Of a DNA stretch of 64,000 bases, positions 1-11,502 are shown in pieces. The stretch comes from Membranipora membranacea (taxonomy: Eukaryota; Bryozoa; Gymnolaemata; Cheilostomatida; Membraniporidae), in NCBI GenBank assembly GCA_914767715.1, contig OU612066.1:18512283-18576282 (forward strand), read 5' to 3'. The position numbers and the translations under genes are program-made. The notes beneath the pieces are model-generated. The model had not been told where the DNA came from. It saw only the letters and a program-made list of their open reading frames with translations, and ran no database searches. How positions within the stretch are numbered: the stretch's first letter is position 1; every line of letters starts with the position of its first letter.

Positions 1-75
1 GGATTTTCTTAGGAGAAGTCACAGATTCTGGGAAATACACTTCGGTATAAAGCCAGTAAAATGAGGAACAGGAAG
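1..75 (-). repeat. Exon-like duplicated segment, copy 1 (cut by window edge)
   Basis: Close copy of 1043-1115. Read on the minus strand it stays open with the core TEVYFPESVTSPKKI. The window edge removes the part that would carry the splice donor. Confidence 0.6.
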
Positions 76-825
76 CGCTAATTATTGTGACTAGCTGTTA
101 CCATATTATTTGGTGCATAACTTTGAACATCAATATACGTTTCTAAAAGAAATAAGATACATTATACAAAGTATAGATTCCCTCACTAAATATAATGCTG
201 TGCCTGTGGTCAAAAGTTCAAATGAAGAAAATTTACCAACAAATAATAAATGCGTGTTAAATGTTAAGGTTTGTCTTCCTGTGTTTGATACTCCTGAACT
301 TCATTTTTTTAAGCTTTGGCATTGCTGTCTTTCAAACATTGATACAAATTTATCGATCAGTGGTAAATACATTGCATGGCTTTTTGTGGAGAATGCCATC
401 AGTTTAAGACTTTTTGTCTAGATCTAAATAAATATCAAAGCCATTTTAAATACATATTGATTTTTAGTTTTTGCTTTTTATGTAATACTTGCTCTTATTA
501 TGATAGCCATACATCATGTCTATTTTGAGCGGTTAAAATAAAGTGGGTATCTATCTATCTAAGCTAAAAATCTGGCACCTTTTACCTTTTTCATTGATTG
601 AAGTACCAGACCAGTAACAACCTTCAGGCAAGCTGCTTGTCAAAAGTTTACAGCTATATTATATTCAGAACTTGTGGACCAATCAACCAACCATACATAA
701 ATATATGGAAAGCCATCCCCTTGTTTAGGGTCAGATATGTTCCCCTCATCCATATATTATATATCAGTGCATTAAAATGCTCTAAAACTATAGCATTGCG
801 AAATATATTGTATTTTTAACTTGTT

Positions 826-1115
826 ATAAATAATAGGCAAAAAAAAAGTATAAGCTTCAAGATTTGCTAATTGTAAGACAGATATAAATTCCAGTGTTTG
901 CTCAAAATTAATTCCAAGATTAAATATTAGTTTAAACTGACAATAAAAATGTCACTTCAATAGTAGAACTCAGTCAATCAAGTTGATTGATTGGTTATTG
1001 CGTAAACAACATCCTGAAACTTACCTAGTAGACATTACATAGTGGATTTTCTCAGGAGAAGTCACAGATTCTTGGAAAAACACTTCAGTATCAAGCCAGT
1101 CCAGTAGGGAACAGG
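826..1115 (-). repeat. Exon-like duplicated segment, copy 2, with intact ORF and splice donor
   Basis: Minus strand 1115-1032 is open with the core WLDTEVFFQESVTSPEKI and runs directly into a consensus donor (GTAAGT) at about 1022-1031. The intron-like sequence beyond it (826-1020) is also shared with copy 3. So the duplicated unit is exon plus flanking intron, as in a duplicated gene or a spliced mobile element. I do not recognise the protein. Confidence 0.6.
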
Positions 1116-1804
1116 ATGTGCTTATAGGAAGTGGTGAGTCTTAAGATGAGTTCTTCAATTGTTTTACCAGGGAGGGTGGGTTCACACAGTTTAATTCTTT
1201 GCATTGTTATCCTGTTACCATAAAAAGCAGTCATGACTATTATTTAAATGTCAAACTCATGGTAGAGGCAGCAAAGAAAGATGGATTTTTGGACCACGAC
1301 GAAAACTATGATTTATCTTAAATATGTGGAAGCGGTTATCACTTGTTTAAACTTGAGAATATAGTTGATATAGTGCTGACTAAAGACATATTTTTAAAAT
1401 AATTGAGGCGGTCGATGACAATGGAAATCTCTTAGCTGTGGAACTGATTGTATGCTGATAAAATCATGGAAGATGGATTTAGTTTAAATAAGAGTTGTCT
1501 ATGCATGTGTGTGAAAAGACAAACATAATACAGCCGATTACAGTCTTTTCTTAATGTCTCGAGCTTTGAGTTTTAGGTCTTGAAGTTATGAGATTGATCT
1601 AGCCTCACTTGCTGAATGGCAAAAAGGAGATGATTTTACTTCTATTCAGCTTGAATTTTCTTCACTTAGGATACTATTTTTGGAACAGTCAAATATCAAA
1701 ATGACTGAACTAATCATGCTTGATTCCATTGTTTATCAATATTGGAGCCTACTACTAGATAGTATCCTGCTAGATCAGCACATTTACTGATGTTTAGATC
1801 TATC

Positions 1805-1905
1805 TGTCATATTTGTCGTGTTTGTCATATTTTTCATGTTTGTCGTGTTTGTCGCGCTTTTCGCACTTATCGTGCTTGTTGTATTTGTCATTTTTGTCAT
1901 GTTGT
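1805..1905 (+). repeat. Degenerate minisatellite of tttgtcgtg-like units
   Basis: About ten imperfect 9-10 bp units of the form ttygtcrtg/ttt. The hydrophobic reading frame across it (1818-2042) is an artefact of the repeat. Confidence 0.7.
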
Positions 1906-3310
1906 GTGATCATATAACAAACATGATACAGGATTTTGTACTTATTCCAGGTTCTATTCACAAGGTCAGGGGAAAGGAATTACTACAGTGTAAAAGGGAT
2001 TTTATGTGTCACTATAATTTGTACTCAGTCAACCTGGATTAGATGGTTAGGTTTGCTGGTGCTAGGCTTGAATACTGATGCTTTATTTTAATATCATTGT
2101 GTCAATATCCATTCTCTCTCTGTTTTTTACTATCGAGTGACTGTGACCAAGGACTTACTTCTTGCTGTGACATTATGCTCCTGGAAAGAATCTAGCCGAC
2201 AACTACAAGGATAATTTTTACCAGACTATGTTATGTTTGTTGCTTGGTTACACTTTTCAAGGGGGAACATAATTCAATGCTTTATGTCTTCCTAGTTACC
2301 AATTTGTTGGTGAAATTTTCAATTGTTTTGGTGAAAAGAGAGAGCTTACAAATATACACACGCACGCAACAAATACATACAACATAAATACCTACAATAA
2401 ACACATAGAAAGCTCTTTTCCGAAACCAAATCACGACAGTGCAGTCACCCTTGGTGTGCAATATGTTATACATCCATCCATTGCCATTCGTTCAATAACG
2501 ATTCGTCACATGAGGGCTAGCAACTAATGGAACGACAAAAATCTCACAAGGTAGTATAAGGAGTTGTCTACACACGACAAATGAGAAGACAACTAAATTA
2601 ATAATGATTGCTCAGCCCAGCAAGTCCTTCAAAACCATTAGTCATCTTGGTGAAATCAGCTTCTACAAATAAATTGATGGATTGCATGATTTAGAAAGCT
2701 ACATCCCCACAATTCTGTGTCCGTCTTCTCCATTTAAGGAACCATTCATGTAACAGTCAGATAACTGAACTACTTTTTATTTCATGAGATTTAGTTAAAA
2801 AGATCAGTACACTCATCACTTAGAAAATTATGAAGGAAATGTTCAACTTCAATTTTTTCTTTTGCTGCTTTAATAACATGTTGTGAACTTGCTAAGGAAA
2901 AATTCACAAGGTGTTTTGACTATAAAACATCGATCCTTTTTGCTCAATCATCATATATAATGTGTAAATTTTTCCATATTTATGAGTGAACCAAGGTTTA
3001 AAATGAAAGATGAGATACTAATCTCGGCTTACTCAGTAGTGTTTCCATCACTGAAAAATCCCTAAATTATAAATTTTCCTTCGCAGCATTTAGCATACAA
3101 GACAAGACAGAAGAAGTTTGGGATTGGGTCGTCTGTTTGTTTGTTGTTGTAAGAAGCTGCAGGGAATAGGACACTTTGCATGTATGTGGTCAACTCCCAT
3201 CAGCGCGATACACAGCACTACAATGGAAGCAGTTTATGATATTTAAGAAATGTAAATTGAATGTATATTTAGCTTTTTGCCCATTCAAAAGTTAGTTAAA
3301 AACTGCAACA

Positions 3311-3393
3311 GTTTCACTTAGCCTGGGCAGGCTGTCGGAGTGGGTGGGTGGGCGGGGGGGGTCTTTTGACAGCCTGCCCAGGCTAAGTTTCAC
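3311..3393. mobile_element. Foldback: 20-bp inverted repeats with G-rich loop and 7-bp direct repeats
   Basis: Arms cttagcctgggcaggctgtc (3317-3336) and its perfect complement (3368-3387) enclose a G-rich loop. GTTTCAC is found at 3311-3317 and 3387-3393, a 7-bp target-site duplication sharing one base with each arm end. A related arm without partner is at 59845-59863. Confidence 0.7.
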
Positions 3394-3795
3394 TTGCATA
3401 TTTGTATTGTATGTATTCAACTATTAAATGTACATTTACAAGTATGTATATTAAAATGAATGAATCATTGTGACAAGCATTATTATATCGAGTGTGTAAC
3501 TCATATTGATGTCATAACATTAACGTCTTCACTTAAAATAGTACTGTGTCAGCTTTTTGAATTCAAGGCAAATAAACTTACCATCAATTAATAAAAGTGA
3601 TCCGGAGTTCCTCATAGTGAGAGAAGTGTTTGGGTTTCTTGCTAGTTGTAAGAAAGATATTCCTGTGTGTGATACTCTTTGTGTGTGTGTGGAGCTTCTG
3701 GTACTCAGATCAAAGTCGTATTGAGTTTCATAGAATATATTGTAAATCGTTATTTTCAAATGCTTTACATAATTGCAGATTATAGAGCATATAAC

Positions 3796-4110
3796 TTAAA
3801 TAATAGGCAAAAAAAGTATAGCCTAGCGACTTGCTAATAGTGAGATGGAAGAAATAAATTATAGTGTTTGTGCCAAATTATTCTAATATTTAATGTTTAA
3901 ATCTAAACTAAATCATTTTACCTGACAAAAAATTCTTTATATGCAACTTCTATAATAGAATCTAATCAACCATGTGGATTGATGGTTATTGCATAAACAA
4001 TATCAAGGAACTAACCTGGGAGACATTACGTGATTGATTTTCTGCAGAGAATTCACATATTATTCTAAGAAAATCACACTTCAGCATCCAACCAGATCAG
4101 TAAAAACATA
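3796..4110 (-). repeat. Exon-like duplicated segment, copy 3, degenerate
   Basis: Diverged copy of 826-1115 in the same orientation; shares the stretch aataataggcaaaaaaagta and the donor-flanking sequence. The reading frame is broken by stops soon after WLDAEV, so this copy is not coding. Confidence 0.6.
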
Positions 4111-4493
4111 GGCAAAACTAATAGAAGCGAGTCAACAGAACCAGGCTACTAAGATGTGATCATACCTGCTCTCTTGGTAATTGCTTGAATGAGGGTATGG
4201 TTTGCCAGTTGTTTATCAATGAGATTAGCAAGGACAAATCACAAGAAGCTTATGAAACCTGAATAGTAGACATCCTTTTCAACCATGTCTATAGATTTTC
4301 AATTCATAGTTCGAACAGTATGTCATGTGAATCTGCGGCGCATATTTCTGCTGATCTCTCGTATCAAATAATGACCTAATAGAACACAGTAATGCTCTAT
4401 ATTGAACTTTTATGTCTTTCTAGCGAAACATCAGATCATATCTTCTGAAGGACAAGACTCCATCATATTTCTTCTGTGAATTCATGTGTTTTT

Positions 4494-5194
4494 AAGATGA
4501 GATGCCCACATTGCTCCACATGTAAAAGGCAAAAGACCTTGAATGTTTTCCTGTCAGCAGGTCATGACCATTACCAAATTCTTACATATTGTAGATGCGG
4601 GAATCAAAACGGCGCTTGGTTTTGCTACACAACAAAAGCCTGTCAAGAGTCAATAATCTCAATAATCCTGATGGCTCCTTGTTGAAACTCAATGACCCAA
4701 AGATCAAGGTGTCATTCCTTCGGTATTCTTTGCATTGGCATGATTCCACAATAGAACTAGGAGTCATCTATAACAGTGCCACAGCCAACAATAACACAAA
4801 AATAGTTGCTCGTTTTCCCGAGATTGGTCCTGCCAATTCCATGATGAATAGTATTAAATGAAAATATGCTGCAGCAATCGTAAGATGAGATGCCTATATT
4901 GCTCCACATGTAAAGGCAAAAGCCCTTGAATGTTTTCCTGTCAGCAGGTCATGACCATTACCAAATTCTAACATATTTTAGAAGCGCAATCAAAACGGCG
5001 CTTGGTTTTGCTACACAACAAAAGCCTGTCAATAGTCAATAATCTCAACAATCCTGATTCCACAAAATAGTATTAGGAGTCGTCTATAACAGTGCCACAG
5101 CCAACAATAACCCAAAATAGTTGCTCGTTTTGCCGAGATTGGTCCTGCCAATTCCATGATGAATAGTATTAAATGAAAATATGCTGCAGCAATC
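4494..5194. repeat. Tandem duplication, units of about 388 and 310 bp
   Basis: 4494-4881 and 4882-5194 are nearly identical, starting aagatgagatgcc and ending atgctgcagcaatc. The second unit lacks about 75 bp after cctgat. The frame 4595-4861 (plus) in unit 1 is broken in unit 2, and I find no function for it. Confidence 0.85.
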
Positions 5195-7521
5195 TAGCTG
5201 GCATGTTCTCCTTTCATGTAACTAATTGAAATAAAAAATCACACAATAACCAAAATAATATGTATGTAAGCCATAATAAGTTTATCAAATTTTATATATA
5301 CCTCAGACCGAGTCTTGATCCTGGAACCGGCATTATCTTGATGAGCTATAGGTTAATGATGCCCAACCACCTTGGCTTCACCAGGGAGTCCCAAACTCCC
5401 TTGGTTCACTGATAATAAATTTACACCATGTTGATAAAGTTGTCTGCACCTGCTCTCAAAGAGAACAGCTTTGCTCAAATTAACTGAATGTTTATAAAAA
5501 ATGCTCCACTCCTTGGAAATATTGCTAGCTAGCACAAATTTTCACTAGATGAGGTTGGAGTTGATATAAAATGACAAGGCTGAGTAAATGTCAGCAAGAA
5601 ATAAATTTCAATATTTTAAACCTGTGCCAATTGGCCAGCTTTTCCTCTTGCGATTAATCTATAGGATTCTATATGTAATGGCAGCTTTAGTTTAGTAGAT
5701 GTCAAGAATAAAAGGTGAATAGTTGAGCTGGATTGGTTGAAGATTTATATTGGTGACAATAATGACAAGGAAGCTAAATTCATATTTAACTCAAAATATT
5801 ATCACTAAAATAGTAACTAACAGTACTACTAAAGACATGTTTAGAATAGAATCTAAGTGATCGATAATAACGAAAATCTCATCGCTGGAGAATTAACATC
5901 CTACCCGGGCTTTCACTAAGATAAAATAGGAAAAATATTTATATATGAAGCACTTATGATAATTATTATCATAGCTAATAACTTACAGAAAATGGAATTG
6001 TGAGGTTAAAAAATGAATATATAGAGGAGCAACAAAATGGGTCATAATAAAACAATGAAATAAAGTCCTACATGGTCAGGGCCTATTTCAAGGTGAAAGA
6101 GAATAAAATAACTTCAGCAAAATCATACGCAAAACAACAAAGCAGTTTTCTCCATCACTTCAATTCACGATACAGTCTTGAATAGAAAGAAGATTTGGTT
6201 TGAGTATCTAAATACATTTAGACAAAAGTAGATCATTTATGTTTGTTGCATATAATATTTCTTAGTGTATGTAATGTCAAGCTTGGGAGCTTCAGAGAAT
6301 TCAACACAACCAAGCGTAGATCATTGTGCGAAGCATTTTTACTCTCCTTTTTCATTCAGCTGAAATAGAAAAAAGGATAAGTTAGAAATTTAGAAAACAA
6401 AATAACAATATCCATTCAAATAGTGACGAACCATCCGTTTTCTGGGAGTTCATATTATTCAAGCAATTCAGCTGAGAATGAAATACCTATTTGAACATGG
6501 AAGATTTCTTGATCTTGCCTTGTTTACTTTTGTTCAATATCAGATTGAGATCATGAATTGCCTGCCCTCGTATTAAGAGAGGACAACTCATTACACAGTT
6601 AGAACAACAATGGAATACAAGATGGGTCTTTGAAATATGAAGGCTACAAATGATTTACTTTGGATTGGTAAACCTCCGCTGCTTGGGTTGCTGCATGCTG
6701 GAATGGTGAAATATTCGAAAAGGGTCTTTGATGCTGTGAAAGTTTTTATCATGTTAGAAAACTCCCATTTCCTCTAGTATAGGGGATGCTAAGGGTTTCC
6801 AGTCTCTCTCTTGATGCAAGCAATTCTAGGAAGAACGTATAAGCTTTGGCCTCACATGACTATCAAAGCTGTTTTCAATACTGCATGATTAATGCCGTGC
6901 ATCAATAAGATGTTAGCAGAACTAATAGCAAGCGATTCTAATACTTCAAAAACCCATCACTTCTCTTGAAAGGGTTTCCATAGGGTTAAAGAAAGTTCCA
7001 AAACATATGAAAAGCACATTGATACATCTAAGTTGTATAGCTAAATGTTACTGGAATAATACATAAATACATAGCGGGATGGCATAGTTAGGACATTTAT
7101 CTTACTGTGCTGTCGTTCTCAGTGTCTGAGTTACGCTAAAAGGCAGTAATTAATATCAGGTTGACATGCTCGTGCAAAACTAAATACCATCTATTAAAAG
7201 GTGTTACAAATTATCTTCTTGTGTATCAAGTTGGCACACTACGTTGTAATTGCAAAATAACTAAGAGGAGGAGCTAGGACATTTCAGCATCCTTGTTCAG
7301 AATGACCATATTATACTAATGTACAATAAAGACTGAGGACTGCTCTTGTTTTTGATCACGACAATCAGCCATTGTACAGTGCAATTTAAAATGTTATGAA
7401 AACTATAATATAACAATTCACCAGATATGATGGTTTTATGTCCAACACATGGATATGCGTGTGAGTGAGATCAAACCTTTATAACAGGGATAAATGTCAA
7501 GACGTAGTTTTGTGTGTTGTT

Positions 7522-7527
7522 TTTATT
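7522..7527 (-). terminator. Candidate poly(A) signal of HIP1
   Basis: AATAAA on the minus strand, about 285 bases past the HIP1 stop codon. It is the nearest canonical hexamer downstream of the stop; in AT-rich DNA it could be chance. Confidence 0.35.
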
Positions 7528-7809
7528 TAGTACGTGGGCATGGTCAAGCACTAACAAGCATCAAGAATCCATCACATGGACAATTCCTCAATGGCGCGTA
7601 CCGCAATTATACACTAGACTCAAAAAACTCAACCAAGCTATGTTGAGGTTATACTTGTCAGTAATTTTGCCAGTTATGTAGTTAAACCGCACAAACATAT
7701 ATCATGGGCAGGTAAAAAGCGTTTGCCGTAACATAATATACAACGGGTGTATGCATGCTTGTACTGGACAGCGGCACTAAACTAAAGGTTTATGCTGTAA
7801 ACAAATGTT

Positions 7810-10800
7810 CTAACATCGGTAATGCACTTGGTACTCGACACTCGCATTCAGCAGGTCAATATTATTATCTGATACCTGTTGGTTATTGTCCAGATGATCC
7901 AGCAGTGGATCTCTAGTAGGTAACTCTATCAAATTACCCTCCTCATCCAGCTAATACAGCATAATCATGATTTAGTTTTATACTTGTTACCGAAATCAAA
8001 GGCATCAGTTTTCAACTTGGCTCACAATAATTTGATGGCTAACAACACACACCATGTACAGTTCTGTATAAGGGGCTTAGCTCCGTTTGGGCAATTTCTT
8101 AACTGTTTTTTAGGATGTTGATTGAGCATTTGAATCTGCAACCCAAAATCGCCCAAATCAAATGCCTGACATATATCTCTTTACAAATCACCCCACTGGA
8201 TGGAAATACACAATAACATTGAATTTCTGATTTCTGCTTATTCAATTTAGATTTCTTTAAATTTCTTCATGTCTCATGGCGTTATGAAAGATTTCTAGAT
8301 TTGTCAATTTTGAGCATGGTTTGGTACTTCCTTCCAACAGGGTAAAATCTGACAGTTCATATAATCACATAACACATATTATATGTTCAAACCTACCTCC
8401 CAGCCTTCAGACTCAGCAGCTAACTGATAATGTCTCTTTCTGATCTCAGCTAATTTCTTCCTCTCTTTGACTAGTTTAGATTCTAGCTCTAGGATGTAGA
8501 CCTGAAAAATGAAATAGCAGTGACATTGTGAGCAAGACTGACCGGTGCACCATACACATTCCATTACAAGAGCATTGGCTTATGGAATATTCAAACACTG
8601 ATCGTAAATCAGCCTTATTTGTAATTTTCTTAAAAACTATGTAACCCCACAGTTTCTATTTCGCAGTCTCCCATTGTAGTTTAAGGTCACTTCTTGGTGT
8701 GATGATGTTTGAAGCCGCCATAAGATTCAAACATCCCAACCAAAATTCCTGCAGCTGGTAAAGCATCAAGAACTCTCAATTTTATTTTGTAAACCACAAA
8801 TTCCGTATAAATATTGTTGTTACATCTTAACAATAAATATGTGCTGAGAACAGTGTTGATATTTTGAATTTTGATAAAGGAAATTGATTGTACACCAACC
8901 TGAGTGTTCATCTCTACTCTCTTTGTTTGTGTGAGGGAGAGATCATTAAAGTTCATCAAGTCTAAAATAAAATACAATGCGGGTTGTCATACAACAGCTT
9001 GGCAAATGATAAGTCATGACAGTGAGCGGGTTTGTTTAGTTGAAGAAAAATAAAACATTTCTATCCCGAGAATCTTTAAATGCTTAGTTTGAGTTGCCCG
9101 GGTGGATGGTGGTGCATTTTACTATCAACCACATCCCAACTGGAGGGGACGTGGTTGATAAGGAAATCCCAGTACAAGCAACCCTGGCATTGCTTGAGCC
9201 CTTAAACCTGGTCACAACTAGACAAATATAATTAGCTAGATCACATGGCATTTGATATGGTAGGTAAAACCACTGCTGCCAGAGCTGGGCTTTGCCCAGC
9301 ATAGCCACCAGTCAAAAATTTAAATAGAGAGTGGTGGCATCAAAACATCTAGCCAGTAGCTTCGCATGAAGTTATATGAGCTCTCAAAATGTAGGGAGTA
9401 TCTTCTTCCCCAGCCACCCACCATTAGTGGTCTTCTATAAAGAGTGGGTGACAAAGCCCAATCTGTCTTTTACATATAGACAGCATTGAGCTAAAACTAT
9501 TCTACATGAAAACTCTATACTACGAATGAGAGTACATACCGGCTTCATCGATCATCTGCTGACCAAAATTAGATGACGCAACGACATCAGCTGTTGCTGT
9601 CTTCACATTCTTAGCTGAATGTTTAAGATCTGCAAATCAAAAAATATCGTAATGTGAATACCAGTGTACACTGTACATACATTTACATGTAATTGTTTAT
9701 CCCACCCGCCTTTGTTAAGGACTGGGAAAAACTTAAACGCATGGGAAAGGACAGAGAACATCTGGTTTTCATCTGTCCACTAATAGATTGATGAAGAATT
9801 ATCCCCGTCATATTCACTCTGTAGCATAGGAAATCAAAATTAAAATGCATTTTTTGTGACAGTAGCAGATATCAATAGCTATAACTGAGAAAGTCATTTA
9901 CAGGTCTTATGGCCTATAAAGTCTTACCTGATAATTTCTGGCTTTCCTTGTCAGCCTTGACTTGTGATGAGACGACCAGCTGAGCTGTACTAGCTGCGAT
10001 CTCATTAGAGCAGACCTTGAGTTCATTGAGGGTGCCCTGTCCTTCTATAATACGCTCTGCTCTCTCACTACAAGGAGGAAAGGAACAAGTGTTGCAAATA
10101 GTATGGCAAGTATGCAAGGGAGTGGCTGGTGAGGGGCAACCCCTCTTGTGGTGCAGTCTGAGAATTTATACAGCTGTCAATCTCCCGACTATCTAGCATT
10201 CTCATTAATCTCAATGCTTCTGGTTACAAATAGCTTTGCCTGTTTATTAATCAAATTATTTGGAAAGAAGTAGAAGCAAAACCTTGCATTTGAGATAATA
10301 TTATAACTTACACAAGAGTAGATGCACCCCAGCCTACGGCTTTAGCAGCAGACACTAATCCTTCAGTCCATCTGTGATTCTTCTTATAGAACTCTTTGGA
10401 TGTGGCACTTCCCTGGTAAAACAAAATAACATCGGATGTGGAGAGACAATTAAAACAAATTAAAAGTGTTTGCTATAATGAAAGATTCAACCAATTTCTT
10501 TCTCTGAATTCTTGAACGTTCCAGACATGAAAGTTTTAGAGTAAAATTGTAGGCAAATTAGGTATCAGTATGGTTGGAAAAACCCAAATATAATGATGAG
10601 ATTACCTGTATTTGGTATTCAAGTTATTCAATGCTTTGTAATTTTTTCAGTTGCCCTCCAACCATAGAAAAGACAACACACATCTAATAACGAACATTAG
10701 CTGACAGACCTCTTATCTGCATAGACACGAGCAAACACCTACCCTTCCGGAGGAGACAATTTCTTCTTGCAGTGATTTAGATTTTCTGACCAGCTGCTGA

Positions 10801-11502
10801 ATTTCTTCCATTAGCTTGGTGACAGAATCTAGAATCTTCTCATTGACTTGCAGTTTAGTACCCGTATCTCTGGCCCGAGATTTCATCAGTATTTCCTGGA
10901 TTAAGTTAGATCGATGATAAGGCATGCATTATAAGCCAAAATATAGACTTGATATATTCAACCGATTTTACCTAGTGACCAACTGATGAGCTAAATCAAT
11001 TTTTATGAGCTTTTAGCTGTTTTCCCAAACTGCTAGAGGGTGAGCAACTTCAAGTTCAGCCAAACATGGTAAAACTGACACGACCAGGTGTTTGATTTTG
11101 TTCAAGGTTGTGAAATTCAATCAAAATACATCCTGAAAGTGATGCAAACATGACATATATCGCTAGAGAGGAGGAAATTCTGTGTAACCAGGCCGTATAG
11201 TTGTGTCTGCTGAAAACATGGGGCAACAAAGGAAGAGAAGAACTTGATCACAGTAAAACCAAAATTTTATTTAATTAAATTAAAATTTATTTGACTTACC
11301 TGTATTTTTTGAGCACCTTCTTGTATGGCTTTTTGTGTAGCGTTGAGCTCCTCCTCCACCATCTCACCTATCTCATTAACATTGATATCATCTCCAGAGA
11401 TGAGGAGAGTTTTAGCGACTGTCATCATACCTGACGCGTCCTCTCTAACCTTCTCTAGACGGGACTGTAGAGCGGACTTATCCACAGTATCACTGCCATA
11501 TT
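7810..11502 (-). other. HIP1: HIP1 I/LWEQ (THATCH) actin-binding exons and C-terminal tail
   Basis: Exons in reading order: 11300-11502, 10743-10895, 10312-10412, 9928-10067, 9540-9629, 8900-8961, 8397-8501, 7810-7950. The talin-like module is clear: KSRARDTGTKLQVNEKIL, KEFYKKNHRWTEGL, AVGWGAS, CSNEIAASTAQLV, KADKES and LTQTKRVEM all match the human protein in order, followed by the terminal dimerisation helix (LELESKL...LAEIRKRHYQLA). The last exon adds 46 residues (ending EYQVHYRC) that I do not match to a vertebrate tail. Its acceptor is good, the phase agrees and it ends at TAG (7810-7812), so it is the likely final coding exon. Confidence 0.93.

Larger units (their letters stand above)
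1..7809. other. Repeat-rich intergenic DNA, no supportable gene
   Basis: Downstream of HIP1. Contains three copies of a duplicated exon-like segment (1-75, 826-1115, 3796-4110), a degenerate minisatellite (1805-1905), a foldback (3311-3393) and a tandem duplication (4494-5194). Reading frames here reach about 100 codons (for example 110-421 plus) but none shows similarity, codon bias or paired splice sites that would support a gene. From 5.2 to 7.5 kb nothing was recognised. Confidence 0.6.

Noticed and set aside
110-421. 103-codon plus-strand frame followed by AATAAA
   Set aside because: No recognisable domain, composition like random AT-rich sequence, no paired splice sites; most of it lies beside a duplicated segment that is coding-like on the other strand.
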